Source: Streptomyces tuirus (GTDB lineage: Bacteria > Actinomycetota > Actinomycetes > Streptomycetales > Streptomycetaceae). From it: 64,000 nt of DNA. Each line of letters opens with the position of its first letter. The first letter of the stretch is position 1. The stretch is from the NCBI RefSeq assembly GCF_014701095.1, contig NZ_AP023439.1, forward strand, positions 2,592,001 through 2,656,000, given 5' to 3'. The notes below the pieces were generated by a model. It was not told the DNA's origin. It did no database searches and saw only the letters and a program-made list of their open reading frames with translations. The translations under genes and the position numbers were made by a program. Positions 55,285-64,000 of this stretch are shown here, one piece after another.

Positions 55285-55950
55285 ATGCGCGAGCGAAGTG
55301 GTGTGGGAGTGGTCTGCGGGCTCCTGGTCCTGCTCGGTGCGTTGCTGACCGGCTGCCAGAGTCCGGCGGGAGGCGTGGCGGAGGACGGCCGGCTGGGCGA
55401 GCAGACGACCGGGAGGGCCGGGGAGAGGGCAACGGTGTCACCGGCACCGACCCGGCCGTCGGGGTACGGGGCGGTGTTCCTCGCGGTCGGCGAGTGCAGT
55501 TCGTTCGGCACGACCAGCTTCACCGAGGTGCCGTGCAGCGGTGAGCGGGCGGCGGCCCGGGTCGCGGCGCGGCACGACGGCACGGTGCGGGACGGGCCGC
55601 GCTGCCCGTCGACCACCGACTTCGTGCTGCACATCAGCGAGCCGCGGCCCGCGTCCGACGAGGACGGCGACGGGGCGGTCCCGCGGGGCTACGCCTGTAT
55701 GCGCAACCTCCAGCCGCCGCACCCCGGTGACCCGGGCGGCGGGGGCGGACCCCGCACGATCGTCGGCGACTGCGTCTACGGCTCCGGCGACGGGCAGGTC
55801 CGCGAGACGGCCTGCGACGGCACGGGACGGCGCGAGCCGCAGTACAAGGTGGTCCGGGCGGTCACCGAGCGGGCCGACTGCCCAGGCCCGACCGCGCTGT
55901 ACGTCCGGCTGGGCGGGAAGCGGCCCGTGGGGTGCGCCCGGCCGCTGTGA
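55285..55950 (+). CDS. Lipoprotein of unknown function
   Basis: 221 residues from ATG 55285. The start has a basic tip, a hydrophobic core and the lipobox LLTGC, so Cys24 or so is lipidated. The mature part contains about eight Cys, including GECSSFGTTSFTEVPC, GYACMRN, GDCVYG and ADCPGP, likely in disulfides. Ends GKRPVGCARPL. No enzyme motif. Such Cys-rich lipoproteins are common but uncharacterised in Streptomyces. Confidence 0.82.
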   Translation: MRERSGVGVVCGLLVLLGALLTGCQSPAGGVAEDGRLGEQTTGRAGERATVSPAPTRPSGYGAVFLAVGECSSFGTTSFTEVPCSGERAAARVAARHDGTVRDGPRCPSTTDFVLHISEPRPASDEDGDGAVPRGYACMRNLQPPHPGDPGGGGGPRTIVGDCVYGSGDGQVRETACDGTGRREPQYKVVRAVTERADCPGPTALYVRLGGKRPVGCARPL

Positions 55951-55974
55951 CACGGCCGGGCGCACCGGCACGCC

Positions 55975-57402
55975 TTACGGGCGCAGCGTCATCTCACGCT
56001 GCTGGTCGCGCTTGTCGAGCTTGGCGTCGAACTTCGCCAGCGGCTTGGCCGCCTGCGGGTCGGCCTGCACCGCGCCGGGGGCGACACCGGCCCAGTCGAG
56101 GATGCGGGCGGTGGCCAGCGCCTTCTGCTCGGGCACGAGGCCCGCGACGTTGGCGCCGTGGTTCATGCCGGGGGCGGTCATGACGTAGGAGTCCTTGGCG
56201 CCCTTGCCGACGCGGAAGGGCTCCGCGCCCCACGGGTCGTTCTGGCCGTAGACGAACAGCATCTGACGGGCGTTGTGCCGGACCCAGGTGTCCACGTCGC
56301 GCATCGCCGACGGCTGGAACTTCATCGGGATGTCCCGGGGGACGAAGTTGCGCGGCGGCTGGTAGCCGTAGCGGATGTACTGCTTCTCGACGTGCGGGAA
56401 GTGGATGGTCGGCGCGCCGAGCTGGGTGCCGGCCTGGTAGTAGTACGGCGTGTACGTGGTCAGGCCCTGGTCGGCGTAGGCGGAGAAGCCGGAGATCGTG
56501 TCGACGGAGTCCCAGATGGCGTCGTCGGTGGCGTTCTTGGCGTCGGCCGGGATCTGGTCGCAGTCGGCCAGCAGGCTGTACTGCCAGAAGCCCCACACGT
56601 AGTCGAGGACGGTCGCCTCGTAGGCCTTGTCCAGGCTGCCGATGGTGGTGAAGGTGAGGCCGTTCTCCTGCGCGAAGGCGGCGTACTTCTTCTCCAGCGG
56701 CTCGCGGCGCACCAGCGCCTCGCGCTGCACGGCGTTCAGCTTGTCGCGGCACTCCTTGGTGCCGACGCGGGCGAAGAAGCGGTCGTAGGCCGAGTCCTCC
56801 TTGTTCACCACGTCGTTGGGGGCGACGTAGGCCACGACGCCGTCCATGTCCCGGGGGTAGAAGCGCTCGTAGTAGGTGGCGGTCATGCCGCCCTTCGAAC
56901 CGCCGGTGGAGATCCAGTTCTTCGAGTAGATGCCCTTCAGGGCCTTGAAGACGCGGTGCTGGTCGCTGGCCGCCTGCCAGATGTCCAGCTTGGACCAGTC
57001 GGCGGGGGCGGGCCGGGACGGGGTGAAGAAGCGGTACTCCAGGGAGACCTGGTTGCCGTCCACGATCTGGGTGGGCTCGCTGCGGCGGGGCGTCGTGGAG
57101 ACGTTGTAGCCGCTGGTGAAGAACACCGTGGGGCGCGAGACGTCCTTGTGCAGCACGGTGATGCGCTGCTGGAACGTGCCCTTGGAGGGCTTGTGGTGGT
57201 CGACCGGCTGCGTGTAGTTCAGGACGAAGAAGCGGTAGCCGGTGTACGGCTTCTCCTCGACCAGGCTCATGCCCGGTATGGAGAGCAGCCTCTCCTTGAT
57301 GTCGGTGGTGCCGGCGGCGTCGGCGGCGGTGGCCGCTCCCGCCGTGCCCAGTGTGCCTATGAGCACCGTGAGCGCCAGCAGCCATCTGAGCGCCTTGCGC
57401 AT
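55975..57402 (-). CDS. Secreted S37-family tripeptidyl/prolyl aminopeptidase
   Basis: 475 residues from ATG 57402 (AGGGGAG upstream). Sec signal MRKALRWLLALTVLIG...AATA. NYTQPVDHHKPSKGTFQQRI is the family start block. Catalytic Ser is in STGGSKGGMTATYYERFYP, Asp in FVYGQNDPWG and His in PGMNHGAN. S37 enzymes remove tri- or dipeptides from secreted proteins and collagen-like peptides. Confidence 0.93.
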   Translation of the reverse strand: MRKALRWLLALTVLIGTLGTAGAATAADAAGTTDIKERLLSIPGMSLVEEKPYTGYRFFVLNYTQPVDHHKPSKGTFQQRITVLHKDVSRPTVFFTSGYNVSTTPRRSEPTQIVDGNQVSLEYRFFTPSRPAPADWSKLDIWQAASDQHRVFKALKGIYSKNWISTGGSKGGMTATYYERFYPRDMDGVVAYVAPNDVVNKEDSAYDRFFARVGTKECRDKLNAVQREALVRREPLEKKYAAFAQENGLTFTTIGSLDKAYEATVLDYVWGFWQYSLLADCDQIPADAKNATDDAIWDSVDTISGFSAYADQGLTTYTPYYYQAGTQLGAPTIHFPHVEKQYIRYGYQPPRNFVPRDIPMKFQPSAMRDVDTWVRHNARQMLFVYGQNDPWGAEPFRVGKGAKDSYVMTAPGMNHGANVAGLVPEQKALATARILDWAGVAPGAVQADPQAAKPLAKFDAKLDKRDQQREMTLRP

Positions 57403-57517
57403 GCGCACTCCCCTGTGAGACAGATGTGCGCCGGAAGCTAGCGGACCAACTCACCGGAGCACCAGGGGACATAGGGAAAACCCTGTGCGCGGGGGCGTGT
57501 TCACCGGGCGCGGGAGC

Positions 57518-57907
57518 TCAGCAGAGGATCCAGCCGGAGCTGTACTTCCCCCTGCCGACCTGCCCCTTGAGCCAGACGCAGCGGCGCCCGGCGTGCACGG
57601 TCACCGGGCCCGCGTGGTGGGCGTACGTGCCCGTGTCGACGACGGGCCGGTTGCCGCGCGCCTGCACGCTCACCGACATCTTCCGCGGGGCGCCGGGCCT
57701 CTTGGGGAGGGTGACGGCGCAGACGTAGCCGCCGCGCTTGTAGACGAGCACGGTCCCGGTGGAGAACGGCAGGGTGCGGACCTTGCGGCCGGGGCAGAGC
57801 GCGGTGGCGGCCTGTGCGTCACCTGGAGCCGCGACGGCGAGCAGGCCGGACGCGGTCAGCACGGCCAGCCCGAGCGCGAGCCGCCGGCGTATCGCTCCAC
57901 TGTGCAC
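57518..57907 (-). CDS. Small secreted disulfide protein
   Basis: 129 residues from GTG 57907 (GGGAGGACGACA upstream). Signal peptide AIRRRLALGLAVLTASGLLAV, cleavage near AQA-A. The ~90-residue mature part has four Cys (ALCPG, GYVCAV, RRCVW, WILC at the very end), suitable for two disulfides, and a beta-rich pattern (VLVYKRGGYV, SVSVQARG). Frames upstream of the GTG look noncoding. Function unknown; inhibitor- or lectin-like proteins have this size. Confidence 0.8.
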   Translation of the reverse strand: MHSGAIRRRLALGLAVLTASGLLAVAAPGDAQAATALCPGRKVRTLPFSTGTVLVYKRGGYVCAVTLPKRPGAPRKMSVSVQARGNRPVVDTGTYAHHAGPVTVHAGRRCVWLKGQVGRGKYSSGWILC

Positions 57908-58020
57908 TGTCGTCCTCCCGTACCGCGTTGTCCGCGACCATCGGCGTACGCATGTACGGACGCATGACGTATGTCGGATGGTTGCACGAGCGTTATGAAA
58001 ACGCGGCGCGGCGACGCCGT

Positions 58021-61000
58021 TCAGCGGGACGCGCCGACCGGCTCCTCCGGCTCGGGTGCGCCGATGAAGGTCCGCCACAGTTCCGCGTACCGGCCCTCGC
58101 GTGCGAGGAGTTCCTCGTGCGTGCCGTCCTCGATGACCCGGCCGTGGTCCATGACGACGACACGGTCGGCGCGGGCGGCGGTGGTGAGGCGGTGGGCGAC
58201 GACGAGGGTGGTGCGGCGGCCCGCGAGCCGGTCGGTGGCCTGATTGACCTGCGCCTCCGTGGCCAGGTCCAGGGCGGCCGTGGCCTCGTCGAGCAGCAGC
58301 ACGTCCGGGTCGACCAGTTCGGCGCGGGCCAGCGCGATCAGCTGGCGCTGCCCGGCGGACAGGTTGCGCCCGCGCTCGGCGACCTGGTGGAGGTAGCCGC
58401 CCTCCAGTGTGGCGATCATGTCGTGCGCGCCGACCGCCCGGGCCGCCGCCTCGACCTGGGCGTCGGTGGCGTCCGGCCGGCCGTAGGCGATGGCGTCGCG
58501 GACCGTGCCCTGGAAGAGGTACGCCTCCTGCGGGACGACCCCCAGACGGTGCCGGTACGAGGTGAGGTCGAGGGCCCGCAGATCGGTGCCGTCGACGGTG
58601 ACGCGGCCGTCGGTGGGGTCGTAGAAGCGGGCCACGAGCTTGACGAGGGTCGACTTGCCCGCTCCGGTCTCGCCGACGAAGGCGACGGTCTGCCCGGCGG
58701 GGATGCGCAGGTCGACCCCGCCCAGCGCCTCTTCACCGTCGCCGTAGGCGAAGCGCACGTCCTCGAAGGCGATGTCGCCCCGCAGGGACCGGACCTCCAG
58801 GGGCTCGTCGGCGGACTTCGTCGACGTCGGCTCCCGGAGCAGCTCCTGGATGCGGCCCAGCGACACGGTCGCCTGCTGGTAGCCGTCGAAGACCTGGGAG
58901 AGCTGCTGCACGGGCGCGAAGAACAGGTCGATGTAGAGCAGGTACGCCACCAGCGAGCCGATGGCGAGGGTCCCGTCGTCGACCCGGGCCCCGCCCACGA
59001 TCAGCACGGCCGCGGCGGCCACCGAGGAGAGGAACTGCACGAACGGGAAGTACACCGAGATCAGCCACTGGCCCCGGATGCGGGCCTCGCGGTAGCTGTG
59101 GCTGCGCTCGGTGAACCGCCGCCCGCCGTCCCGCTCGCGCCGGAAGGCCTGCACGATCCGCAGCCCGGACACCGACTCCTGGAGGTCGGCGTTGACCACC
59201 GACACGCGTTCGCGGGCCAGCTCGTACGCCTTCACGCTCGCCCGGCGGAAGAAGAACGTGGCGATGATCAGCGGCGGCAGCGTCGCAAAGACGACCAGCG
59301 CCAGCTGCACGTCGATCACGAGCAGCGCGACCATGATGCCGAAGAAGGTGACGACCGAGACGAAGGCCGTGACCAGGCCCGTCTGGAGGAACGTCGACAG
59401 CGCGTCCACGTCGGTCGTCATCCGGGTCATGATCCGCCCGGTCAGCTCGCGCTCGTAGTAGTCGAGCCCGAGGCGCTGGAGCTGGGAGAAGATCTTCAAC
59501 CGCAGCGAGTACAGGACCCGCTCGCCGGTACGGCCGGTCATCCGGGTCTCGCCGATCTGGGCCGCCCACTGCACGACCACCGTCAGCAGCCCGAGCAGGG
59601 CCGCCGCCCACACCGCGCCGAGCGCGGCCTGGGTGACGCCCGAGTCGATGCCGTGCCGGATCAGCACGGGCAGCAGCAGGCCCATGCCCGCGTCGGTGGC
59701 GACCAGGGCGAGGCTGACCAGCAGCGGCAGCCCGAAGCCGCGCAGCAGCCGGCGCAGGCCGTAGGACTCCTCCGGCTGGACGGCCTTCGCCTCGTCGACG
59801 TCGGGGACGTCGGTGGCCGGGGGCAGCGCCTCGACCTGGGCGAGCAGCTCGGGGGTGGCGGGGCTCTCCGCGAGGGCGGTGTCCTTGCGCTCACGGTCAC
59901 CGGTCCACAGGCGTGGCGTGACCCCGCGCTCGGCGTCGAACTCGGCGTCCAGCTCGTCCCGGACGGAGGTGTCCTCCTGAGGGGAGGCGGGCTGGGTGTG
60001 GCCCGGGGAGACCGCGCCCAGCTCGTCGGGGTCGGTGAGCAGGCGCCGGTAGAGGGCGGAGCGCTCCTGGAGCTCGTCGTGGGTGCCGATGTCGGCGAGG
60101 CGGCCGCCGTCCAGGACGGCGATGCGGTCGGCGAGGTTCAGGGTGGAGCGGCGGTGCGCGATCAGCAGGGTCGTACGGCCCCGCATGACGCCCTTGAGCG
60201 CCTCGTGGATCTCGTGCTCGACCCTCGCGTCCACGGCGGAGGTGGCGTCGTCCAGGACCAGCAGCCGCGGGTCGCTGAGGATGGCGCGGGCGAGGGCGAC
60301 GCGCTGGCGCTGACCGCCGGAGAGGGTGAGGCCGTGCTCGCCGACGGTGGTGTCGTAGCCGTCGGGCAGCTCGGCGATGAAACGGTCCGCCTGGGCGGCG
60401 CGGGCGGCCTTCTCGATCTCCTCCTGGGTGGCGTCCGGGCGGCCGTAGGCGATGTTGTTGCGGACCGTGTCGGAGAACAGGAAGGAGTCCTCCGGGACGA
60501 GGCCGATCGCGGCGCGCAGCGACCGGGTCGTCAGCTCGCGCACATCGTGCCCGCCGACCAGGACGGCACCGCGGGTGACGTCGTAGAAGCGCGGCAGCAG
60601 GAGGGAGACCGTGGACTTGCCGGAGCCGGAGGAACCGACGACGGCGAGGGTCTCGCCGGGGCGGATCTCGAAGGAGAGGCCGTCCAGGACGGCACTGGTC
60701 GTGCCGTGGGCCCCGTCGTAGCCGAAGGACACGTCGTCGAACTCGACCGTCGCCGGGGCGTCGGCGGGCAGGTCCTTGTGGCCGTCCTCGATCGACGGCT
60801 CGGTGTCGATCAGCTCCAGGACGCGCTCGGTGCCGGCGCGGGCCTGCTGGCCGACGGTGAGCACCACCGCGAGCATGCGGACCGGGCCGACCAGCTGGGC
60901 GAGATAGGTGGAGAAGGCGACGAACGTGCCGAGCGTGATGTGCCCGCGCACCGCCAGCCAGCCGCCGAGCGCGAGCATCGCGACCTGGCCGAGGGCGGGG

Positions 61001-61752
61001 ACGGCCTGGAGGGCCGGGGTATAGACGGAGTTCAGGCGGATGGTGCGCAGCCGGCCCGCGAACAGCCGGCGGCCGACCTCCCGGAGCTTGCCGGTCTCCT
61101 GCTCCTCCTGCCCGAAGCCCTTCACCACGCGTACGCCGCTGACGGCGCCGTCGACCACGCCCGCGACGGCGGCGGCCTGGGCCTGGGCGTACCAGGTGGA
61201 GGGGTGCAGCCGGGTGCGGCTGCGCTTGGCGATCCACCACAGGGCGGGGGCGACGGCCAGAGCGACCAGGGTGAGCGGCACGGACAGCCACGCCATGATC
61301 GCCAGGGAGATCAGGAAGAGCATGAAGTTCCCGATGGTCATCGGGAGCATGAAGAGCAGGCCCTGGATCAGCTGGAGGTCGCTGGTGGCGCGGCCGACGA
61401 CCTGGCCGGTGGACAGCTCGTCCTGGCGGCGGCCGTCGAGCCGGGTGATGGTGCCGTACATCTCGGTCCGCAGGTCGTGCTGGACGTCGAGGGCGAGACG
61501 GCCGCCGTAGTAGCGGCGGACATAGGTGAGGACGTAGACGACCAGGGCGGCGGCGACGAGGAGGCCGGCCCAGGTGGTCATGTCCTTGGTGTGGTCACTG
61601 ATGACGTCGTCGATGATCACCTTGGTGATCAGGGGGACGAGGGCCATCACGGCCATGCCGGCCAGCGAGGATCCGAGGGCGAGCACGACGTCCTTCGGGT
61701 GGCGCCACGCATAGGCCCACAGTCGTCGAGCCCATCCCCGTTTCGGTGTCAC
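58021..61752 (-). CDS. Double-length ABC exporter (TMD-NBD-TMD-NBD)
   Basis: 1243 residues from GTG 61752 (GGAAGG upstream); an ATG at 61797 lacks a ribosome site. Each half has six membrane helices and an ATPase domain. First: [29 protein letters not shown] (Asp in place of the catalytic Glu). Second: [28 protein letters not shown]. So one ATP site is degenerate and the other consensus, as in heterodimeric exporters, here fused into one chain. The linker (about 580-640) is acidic. Probable multidrug or lipid exporter. Confidence 0.93.
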   Translation of the reverse strand: MTPKRGWARRLWAYAWRHPKDVVLALGSSLAGMAVMALVPLITKVIIDDVISDHTKDMTTWAGLLVAAALVVYVLTYVRRYYGGRLALDVQHDLRTEMYGTITRLDGRRQDELSTGQVVGRATSDLQLIQGLLFMLPMTIGNFMLFLISLAIMAWLSVPLTLVALAVAPALWWIAKRSRTRLHPSTWYAQAQAAAVAGVVDGAVSGVRVVKGFGQEEQETGKLREVGRRLFAGRLRTIRLNSVYTPALQAVPALGQVAMLALGGWLAVRGHITLGTFVAFSTYLAQLVGPVRMLAVVLTVGQQARAGTERVLELIDTEPSIEDGHKDLPADAPATVEFDDVSFGYDGAHGTTSAVLDGLSFEIRPGETLAVVGSSGSGKSTVSLLLPRFYDVTRGAVLVGGHDVRELTTRSLRAAIGLVPEDSFLFSDTVRNNIAYGRPDATQEEIEKAARAAQADRFIAELPDGYDTTVGEHGLTLSGGQRQRVALARAILSDPRLLVLDDATSAVDARVEHEIHEALKGVMRGRTTLLIAHRRSTLNLADRIAVLDGGRLADIGTHDELQERSALYRRLLTDPDELGAVSPGHTQPASPQEDTSVRDELDAEFDAERGVTPRLWTGDRERKDTALAESPATPELLAQVEALPPATDVPDVDEAKAVQPEESYGLRRLLRGFGLPLLVSLALVATDAGMGLLLPVLIRHGIDSGVTQAALGAVWAAALLGLLTVVVQWAAQIGETRMTGRTGERVLYSLRLKIFSQLQRLGLDYYERELTGRIMTRMTTDVDALSTFLQTGLVTAFVSVVTFFGIMVALLVIDVQLALVVFATLPPLIIATFFFRRASVKAYELARERVSVVNADLQESVSGLRIVQAFRRERDGGRRFTERSHSYREARIRGQWLISVYFPFVQFLSSVAAAAVLIVGGARVDDGTLAIGSLVAYLLYIDLFFAPVQQLSQVFDGYQQATVSLGRIQELLREPTSTKSADEPLEVRSLRGDIAFEDVRFAYGDGEEALGGVDLRIPAGQTVAFVGETGAGKSTLVKLVARFYDPTDGRVTVDGTDLRALDLTSYRHRLGVVPQEAYLFQGTVRDAIAYGRPDATDAQVEAAARAVGAHDMIATLEGGYLHQVAERGRNLSAGQRQLIALARAELVDPDVLLLDEATAALDLATEAQVNQATDRLAGRRTTLVVAHRLTTAARADRVVVMDHGRVIEDGTHEELLAREGRYAELWRTFIGAPEPEEPVGASR

Positions 61753-61912
61753 ACCGGTGCCTTCCGTCCGTCCTGAGCTGCCGGAAGGCGTCAACATGCG
61801 CGAGGGCGGATTTCATCCCGCCGTAACAATTCCTCCACGGGGGAGGTCGGCCGTTCCGGTGAGTGGGCCACACGGAGAGCCACTCGCCCGCCTTGTGGTC
61901 GTTTGCCCGGAT

Positions 61913-61987
61913 ATGGAAAACATTCTTCCCCCCGCCCTCTACACCATCCTCGCCTTCGTCAGGAGGCTCCTGGACGTCCTCGGCTAG
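61913..61987 (+). CDS. Possible 24-residue amphipathic peptide
   Basis: Starts MENILPPALYTILAF and ends RRLLDVLG. Third codon positions are G or C in nearly all codons after the first few, as in real genes here. The second half could form an amphipathic helix. No Shine-Dalgarno is seen and it converges on the beta-lactamase-like gene 6 bp away. May be chance. Confidence 0.3.
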   Translation: MENILPPALYTILAFVRRLLDVLG

Positions 61988-61993
61988 GCCTCG

Positions 61994-62845
61994 TCAGCTC
62001 GCCGCCAGGTCCCTGTGGACGACCTTGGCCACGGCCTGGATGGTGGCGATGCCGTAGTTCATGGTGCTGTTGCCGTGGGACAGCACGGTCATCACGTAGT
62101 CGTGGCCGCCACCCTTGAACGCGCCGACGCTGTGCACCCGCCAGCCGTTCGTGGAGCGCTGCAGCCAGCCGTTCTTGACGGCCACCGAGACGCCTGAGGG
62201 CACTCCGTACGGGGTGCCCCAGCGCTGGGACGAGACGACCTGGCCCATCAGCTTGACGATGTAGGCGCGGGAGTTGTCGCTGAGGACCGCGTTCTTGGCG
62301 GTGAGGAGCTTCAGCAGCTTCTGCTCGTCGGTGACGGTGATCTGCGTCAGACCCCAGTAGCCGTTCGCTCCGGGCGTGGTCTGCGTCATGCCGGCGGCCT
62401 TGAGGAAGTTCTTGATCTTCGTCATGCCGAGCTGCTTCCACAGGGTGGAGGTCGCCGCGTTGTCCGACTTGGTGATCATCGCCTTGGCGAGGGTGTTCTC
62501 GCGGTCGGTGAGGTACCGGTTGCTCTTCTTCGCGTCCCACAGCAGCGTGGCGAGGACGGTGACCTTGACGACACTGGCCGAGTCGTAGGCGGAACTCGCG
62601 CGCAGAGTGCAGGTGGTGTCGGTGCTGCGGTCGTAGAGACCGACGGCGACCGTGCCCTTGCGGGTGGCGAGCGCGGCGGTGATGTCCTTCTTCAGCTTGG
62701 CGGCGAGCCCGGCCTTGGCGGACGTGCAGGTCACGGCCGGCGGGGCAGCGGCGGCAGGGGTGGCGGCGGCGACGAGCGGCACGAGAACGCCCGTACCCAC
62801 GGCCGCCGAGAGCACTCTCGCGCGGCGGGATATCCCAGAAGTCAT
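61994..62845 (-). CDS. Secreted class A beta-lactamase-like serine hydrolase
   Basis: 283 residues. Sec signal (ARVLSAAVGTGVLVPLVAAATPAAAA). SVVK gives the SxxK nucleophile/base pair, SDN is in ITKSDNAATSTLW, and KNG replaces the usual KTG. The Glu166-containing omega loop is not obvious, so it may be a DD-peptidase-like or substrate-trapping protein and not a resistance enzyme. Alone, with its own upstream gap. Confidence 0.88.
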   Translation of the reverse strand: MTSGISRRARVLSAAVGTGVLVPLVAAATPAAAAPPAVTCTSAKAGLAAKLKKDITAALATRKGTVAVGLYDRSTDTTCTLRASSAYDSASVVKVTVLATLLWDAKKSNRYLTDRENTLAKAMITKSDNAATSTLWKQLGMTKIKNFLKAAGMTQTTPGANGYWGLTQITVTDEQKLLKLLTAKNAVLSDNSRAYIVKLMGQVVSSQRWGTPYGVPSGVSVAVKNGWLQRSTNGWRVHSVGAFKGGGHDYVMTVLSHGNSTMNYGIATIQAVAKVVHRDLAAS

Positions 62846-62924
62846 GCCCCCCTTGACTCCCGGACGCGAGCGAATGGTTGTAGGGGGTGACGAAGGCTTG
62901 TACGAGTCGTTACCGGAGGCCGCC

Positions 62925-63145
62925 CGGTTTCACAGGCGGCGGCCGGCGGGGGCTCCTCCGTCAGCTCCGAGGTCACGGCATGGGTGCGGAGGCACGGCAC
63001 CGCGGTGCAGGAGAGCGACTACAGCAACAGTACGAGTACGGCCTCCGGCAACGGCTCCGAATCCTCTTCGCAGTCCGGCCAGTCCGCCGTCTACCGCCTG
63101 GACGCGTCCGACGTCAGCCGACCCGACCCGGCCGCACACCACTAA
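62925..63145 (+). pseudogene. C-terminal fragment of a GT39/ArnT-like membrane mannosyltransferase
   Basis: A frame without start reads AAAGGGSSVSSEVTAWVRRHG, then TAVQESDYSN, a Ser-rich stretch and SAVYRLDASD, ending HH-stop at 63145. This layout (Gly/Ser linker, ExxxWVxxxGxxV, S/G-rich, LYRL) is the extracytoplasmic tail of actinobacterial ArnT-like transferases. The eleven or so membrane helices are absent. A good terminator follows, so this is the tail of a once complete gene. Confidence 0.55.
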
Positions 63146-63175
63146 ACGGCCCCGGCCTCTCGGTCCGGGGCCGTT
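63145..63175 (+). terminator. Terminator after the GT39 fragment
   Basis: AACGGCCCCGG/CCGGGGCCGTT, perfect 11-bp stem, 9-nt loop. Confidence 0.85.
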
Positions 63176-63233
63176 CCCGCGTCCCGGATCATGTACACGG
63201 GTGTCCGGCGAACGGGTGAAGGGAAACGCAACG

Positions 63234-63854
63234 GTGGGCTACTGCCTCGAGATGAGCACCGGCGACATGAGAACGGTGGTGCGGCTCCTCACGGCGGTGG
63301 AGCGGACCGAGCAGCAGGAGCGCACACTCGCCCGGGTGCGCACGGAGTGCGAGCGGACCGACGCCCGCTTCCGGGAGCAGGGCATCGACCTCGACGTCTC
63401 CATCAGCCGGGCCCTGGAGGAGCTGATCGACGGCACCCCGAGCACCGATCTCTGCCCCGCGTACAGCTACGCCTTCTATCATGCGGTCGCGGCGCACTTC
63501 TCCGACCCCACCGACCTCGGCGCCTGGCGCCGGCCCGCGTGGTTCCGCGCCATGGACGACGAACTGGCCCGGCACGGCGTACCGTCCGACCTCCTCCCGG
63601 GCACGTTCCTGTTCAGCGGCCCGCCGCTGCGGCTGCCCCACCCCGGCGACACGGTCCCGGCGATCGGCACGCTGCCGGCCGGGGCCGCCGCCGGCCTCGC
63701 CGACGCCTACACGCGCGTCCTCGACCGTCTGGACCCCGAATTCCGGGGCGCGGCCCGCCGGTTCGTCGACGCCATGCGGTTCGAGGCGGAGGAGTGGGAG
63801 AGCGCGCGGCAGCTCGGGACGAACCCCGACACGCTGCTCTTCTGGTTCCACTGA
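63234..63854 (+). CDS. Hypothetical helical protein
   Basis: 206 residues from GTG 63234, preceded by AAGGGA; ATG 63252 is an alternative start without a ribosome site. The N-terminal half is charged and helical (VERTEQQERTLARVRTECERTD, EQGIDLDVSISRALEELIDG). The second half has AYSYAFYHAVAAHFSDPTDLGAWRRPAWF and ends FEAEEWESARQLGTNPDTLLFWFH. This resembles uncharacterised Streptomyces proteins of similar length. No function assigned. Confidence 0.72.
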   Translation: MGYCLEMSTGDMRTVVRLLTAVERTEQQERTLARVRTECERTDARFREQGIDLDVSISRALEELIDGTPSTDLCPAYSYAFYHAVAAHFSDPTDLGAWRRPAWFRAMDDELARHGVPSDLLPGTFLFSGPPLRLPHPGDTVPAIGTLPAGAAAGLADAYTRVLDRLDPEFRGAARRFVDAMRFEAEEWESARQLGTNPDTLLFWFH

Positions 63855-63933
63855 CCTCTGCCGGAACTCCTGCCGCCCACTTCCCGCCGAGACACTCGCG
63901 GTCGACAGCCTCCAGGACCTGTCCGGCCGGCGC

Positions 63934-64000
63934 TCACCCCAGGTGCGTGGGCGCGAACATCCGCAGCACCGCCGGGAGCAGGACCACCGAAGGCCCGGGC
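63934..64000 (-). CDS. 3' end of a gene running out of the window
   Basis: A minus-strand frame open to the window edge ends LLPAVLRMFAPTHLG-stop at 63934. Only 21 residues are visible, too few to name it; the LLP.VLR..AP...G ending is common in short-chain dehydrogenases. Confidence 0.4.
   Translation of the reverse strand, partial: PGPSVVLLPAVLRMFAPTHLG

Noticed and set aside
57814..61776. A continuous open frame of about 1320 codons on the plus strand opposite the large ABC exporter.
   Set aside because: It mirrors the exporter gene in a high-GC genome, has no domain, and its composition (Arg, Gly, Asp, Gln, Val) is that of an antisense frame.

Overview
The DNA is very GC-rich with strong G/C bias at third codon positions, many GTG starts, 4-bp stop/start overlaps (ATGA, GTGA), XRE/DUF397 gene pairs, F420-type and matAB-type genes and a 6C RNA. 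It is a Streptomyces (or very close actinomycete) chromosome segment. No rRNA, tRNA or CRISPR array was seen.

Region 1 (1-11213) is most of a lanthipeptide gene cluster that resembles the class V (lexapeptide / pristinin, 'lanthidin') type. It runs from a truncated exporter at the window edge through a cysteine-decarboxylase-like flavoprotein, a methyltransferase, a second ABC transporter, a 26-residue membrane peptide, an M16 protease pair (one active, one lacking the zinc motif) and a 59-residue Ser/Thr-rich precursor with Cys39 and a C-terminal Cys59. It continues with a membrane protein/XRE regulator pair, an F420-dependent reductase and a phosphotransferase-like protein. The HopA1-type and LxmX-type partners expected in this class are not in the window and would have to lie upstream of base 1. 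Two promoters of the cluster share nearly the same sequence, which suggests one regulator.

Region 2 (11374-30609) is chromosomal: a GPP34 protein, a myo-inositol catabolic run on the minus strand (iolC, aldolase-like gene, iolD, mmsA; no iolB), a small HTH gene, an alcohol dehydrogenase, copZ-copA under a CsoR-type box, a 6C small RNA, citrate synthase, a RecD2-type helicase, a GNAT enzyme, and matA-matB for an extracellular aminosugar polymer.

Region 3 (30610-36540) is a ribose-type operon on the minus strand (rbsR-rbsA-rbsCB-rbsK-rbsD) in which permease and binding protein are fused; two operator copies lie upstream of rbsR.

Region 4 (36541-43870) is accessory: repeats, a reductase-like gene, an XRE/DUF397 pair, and an island of decayed insertion sequences (a frameshifted IS5-type copy, an internally deleted IS5-type copy, an IS4-type copy with an internal deletion), orphan inverted repeats and gene fragments.

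Region 5 (43871-64000) holds an isomerase, a MarR-GNAT fusion, a divergent LacI regulator with a three-gene sugar-derivative catabolic operon (Gfo/Idh dehydrogenase, DUF993-type aldolase-like protein, isomerase), a propeller-like protein with a LysR remnant, a secreted GH3 enzyme, secreted peptidase and small secreted proteins, a double-length ABC exporter, a beta-lactamase-like hydrolase and a fragment of a GT39-type transferase.
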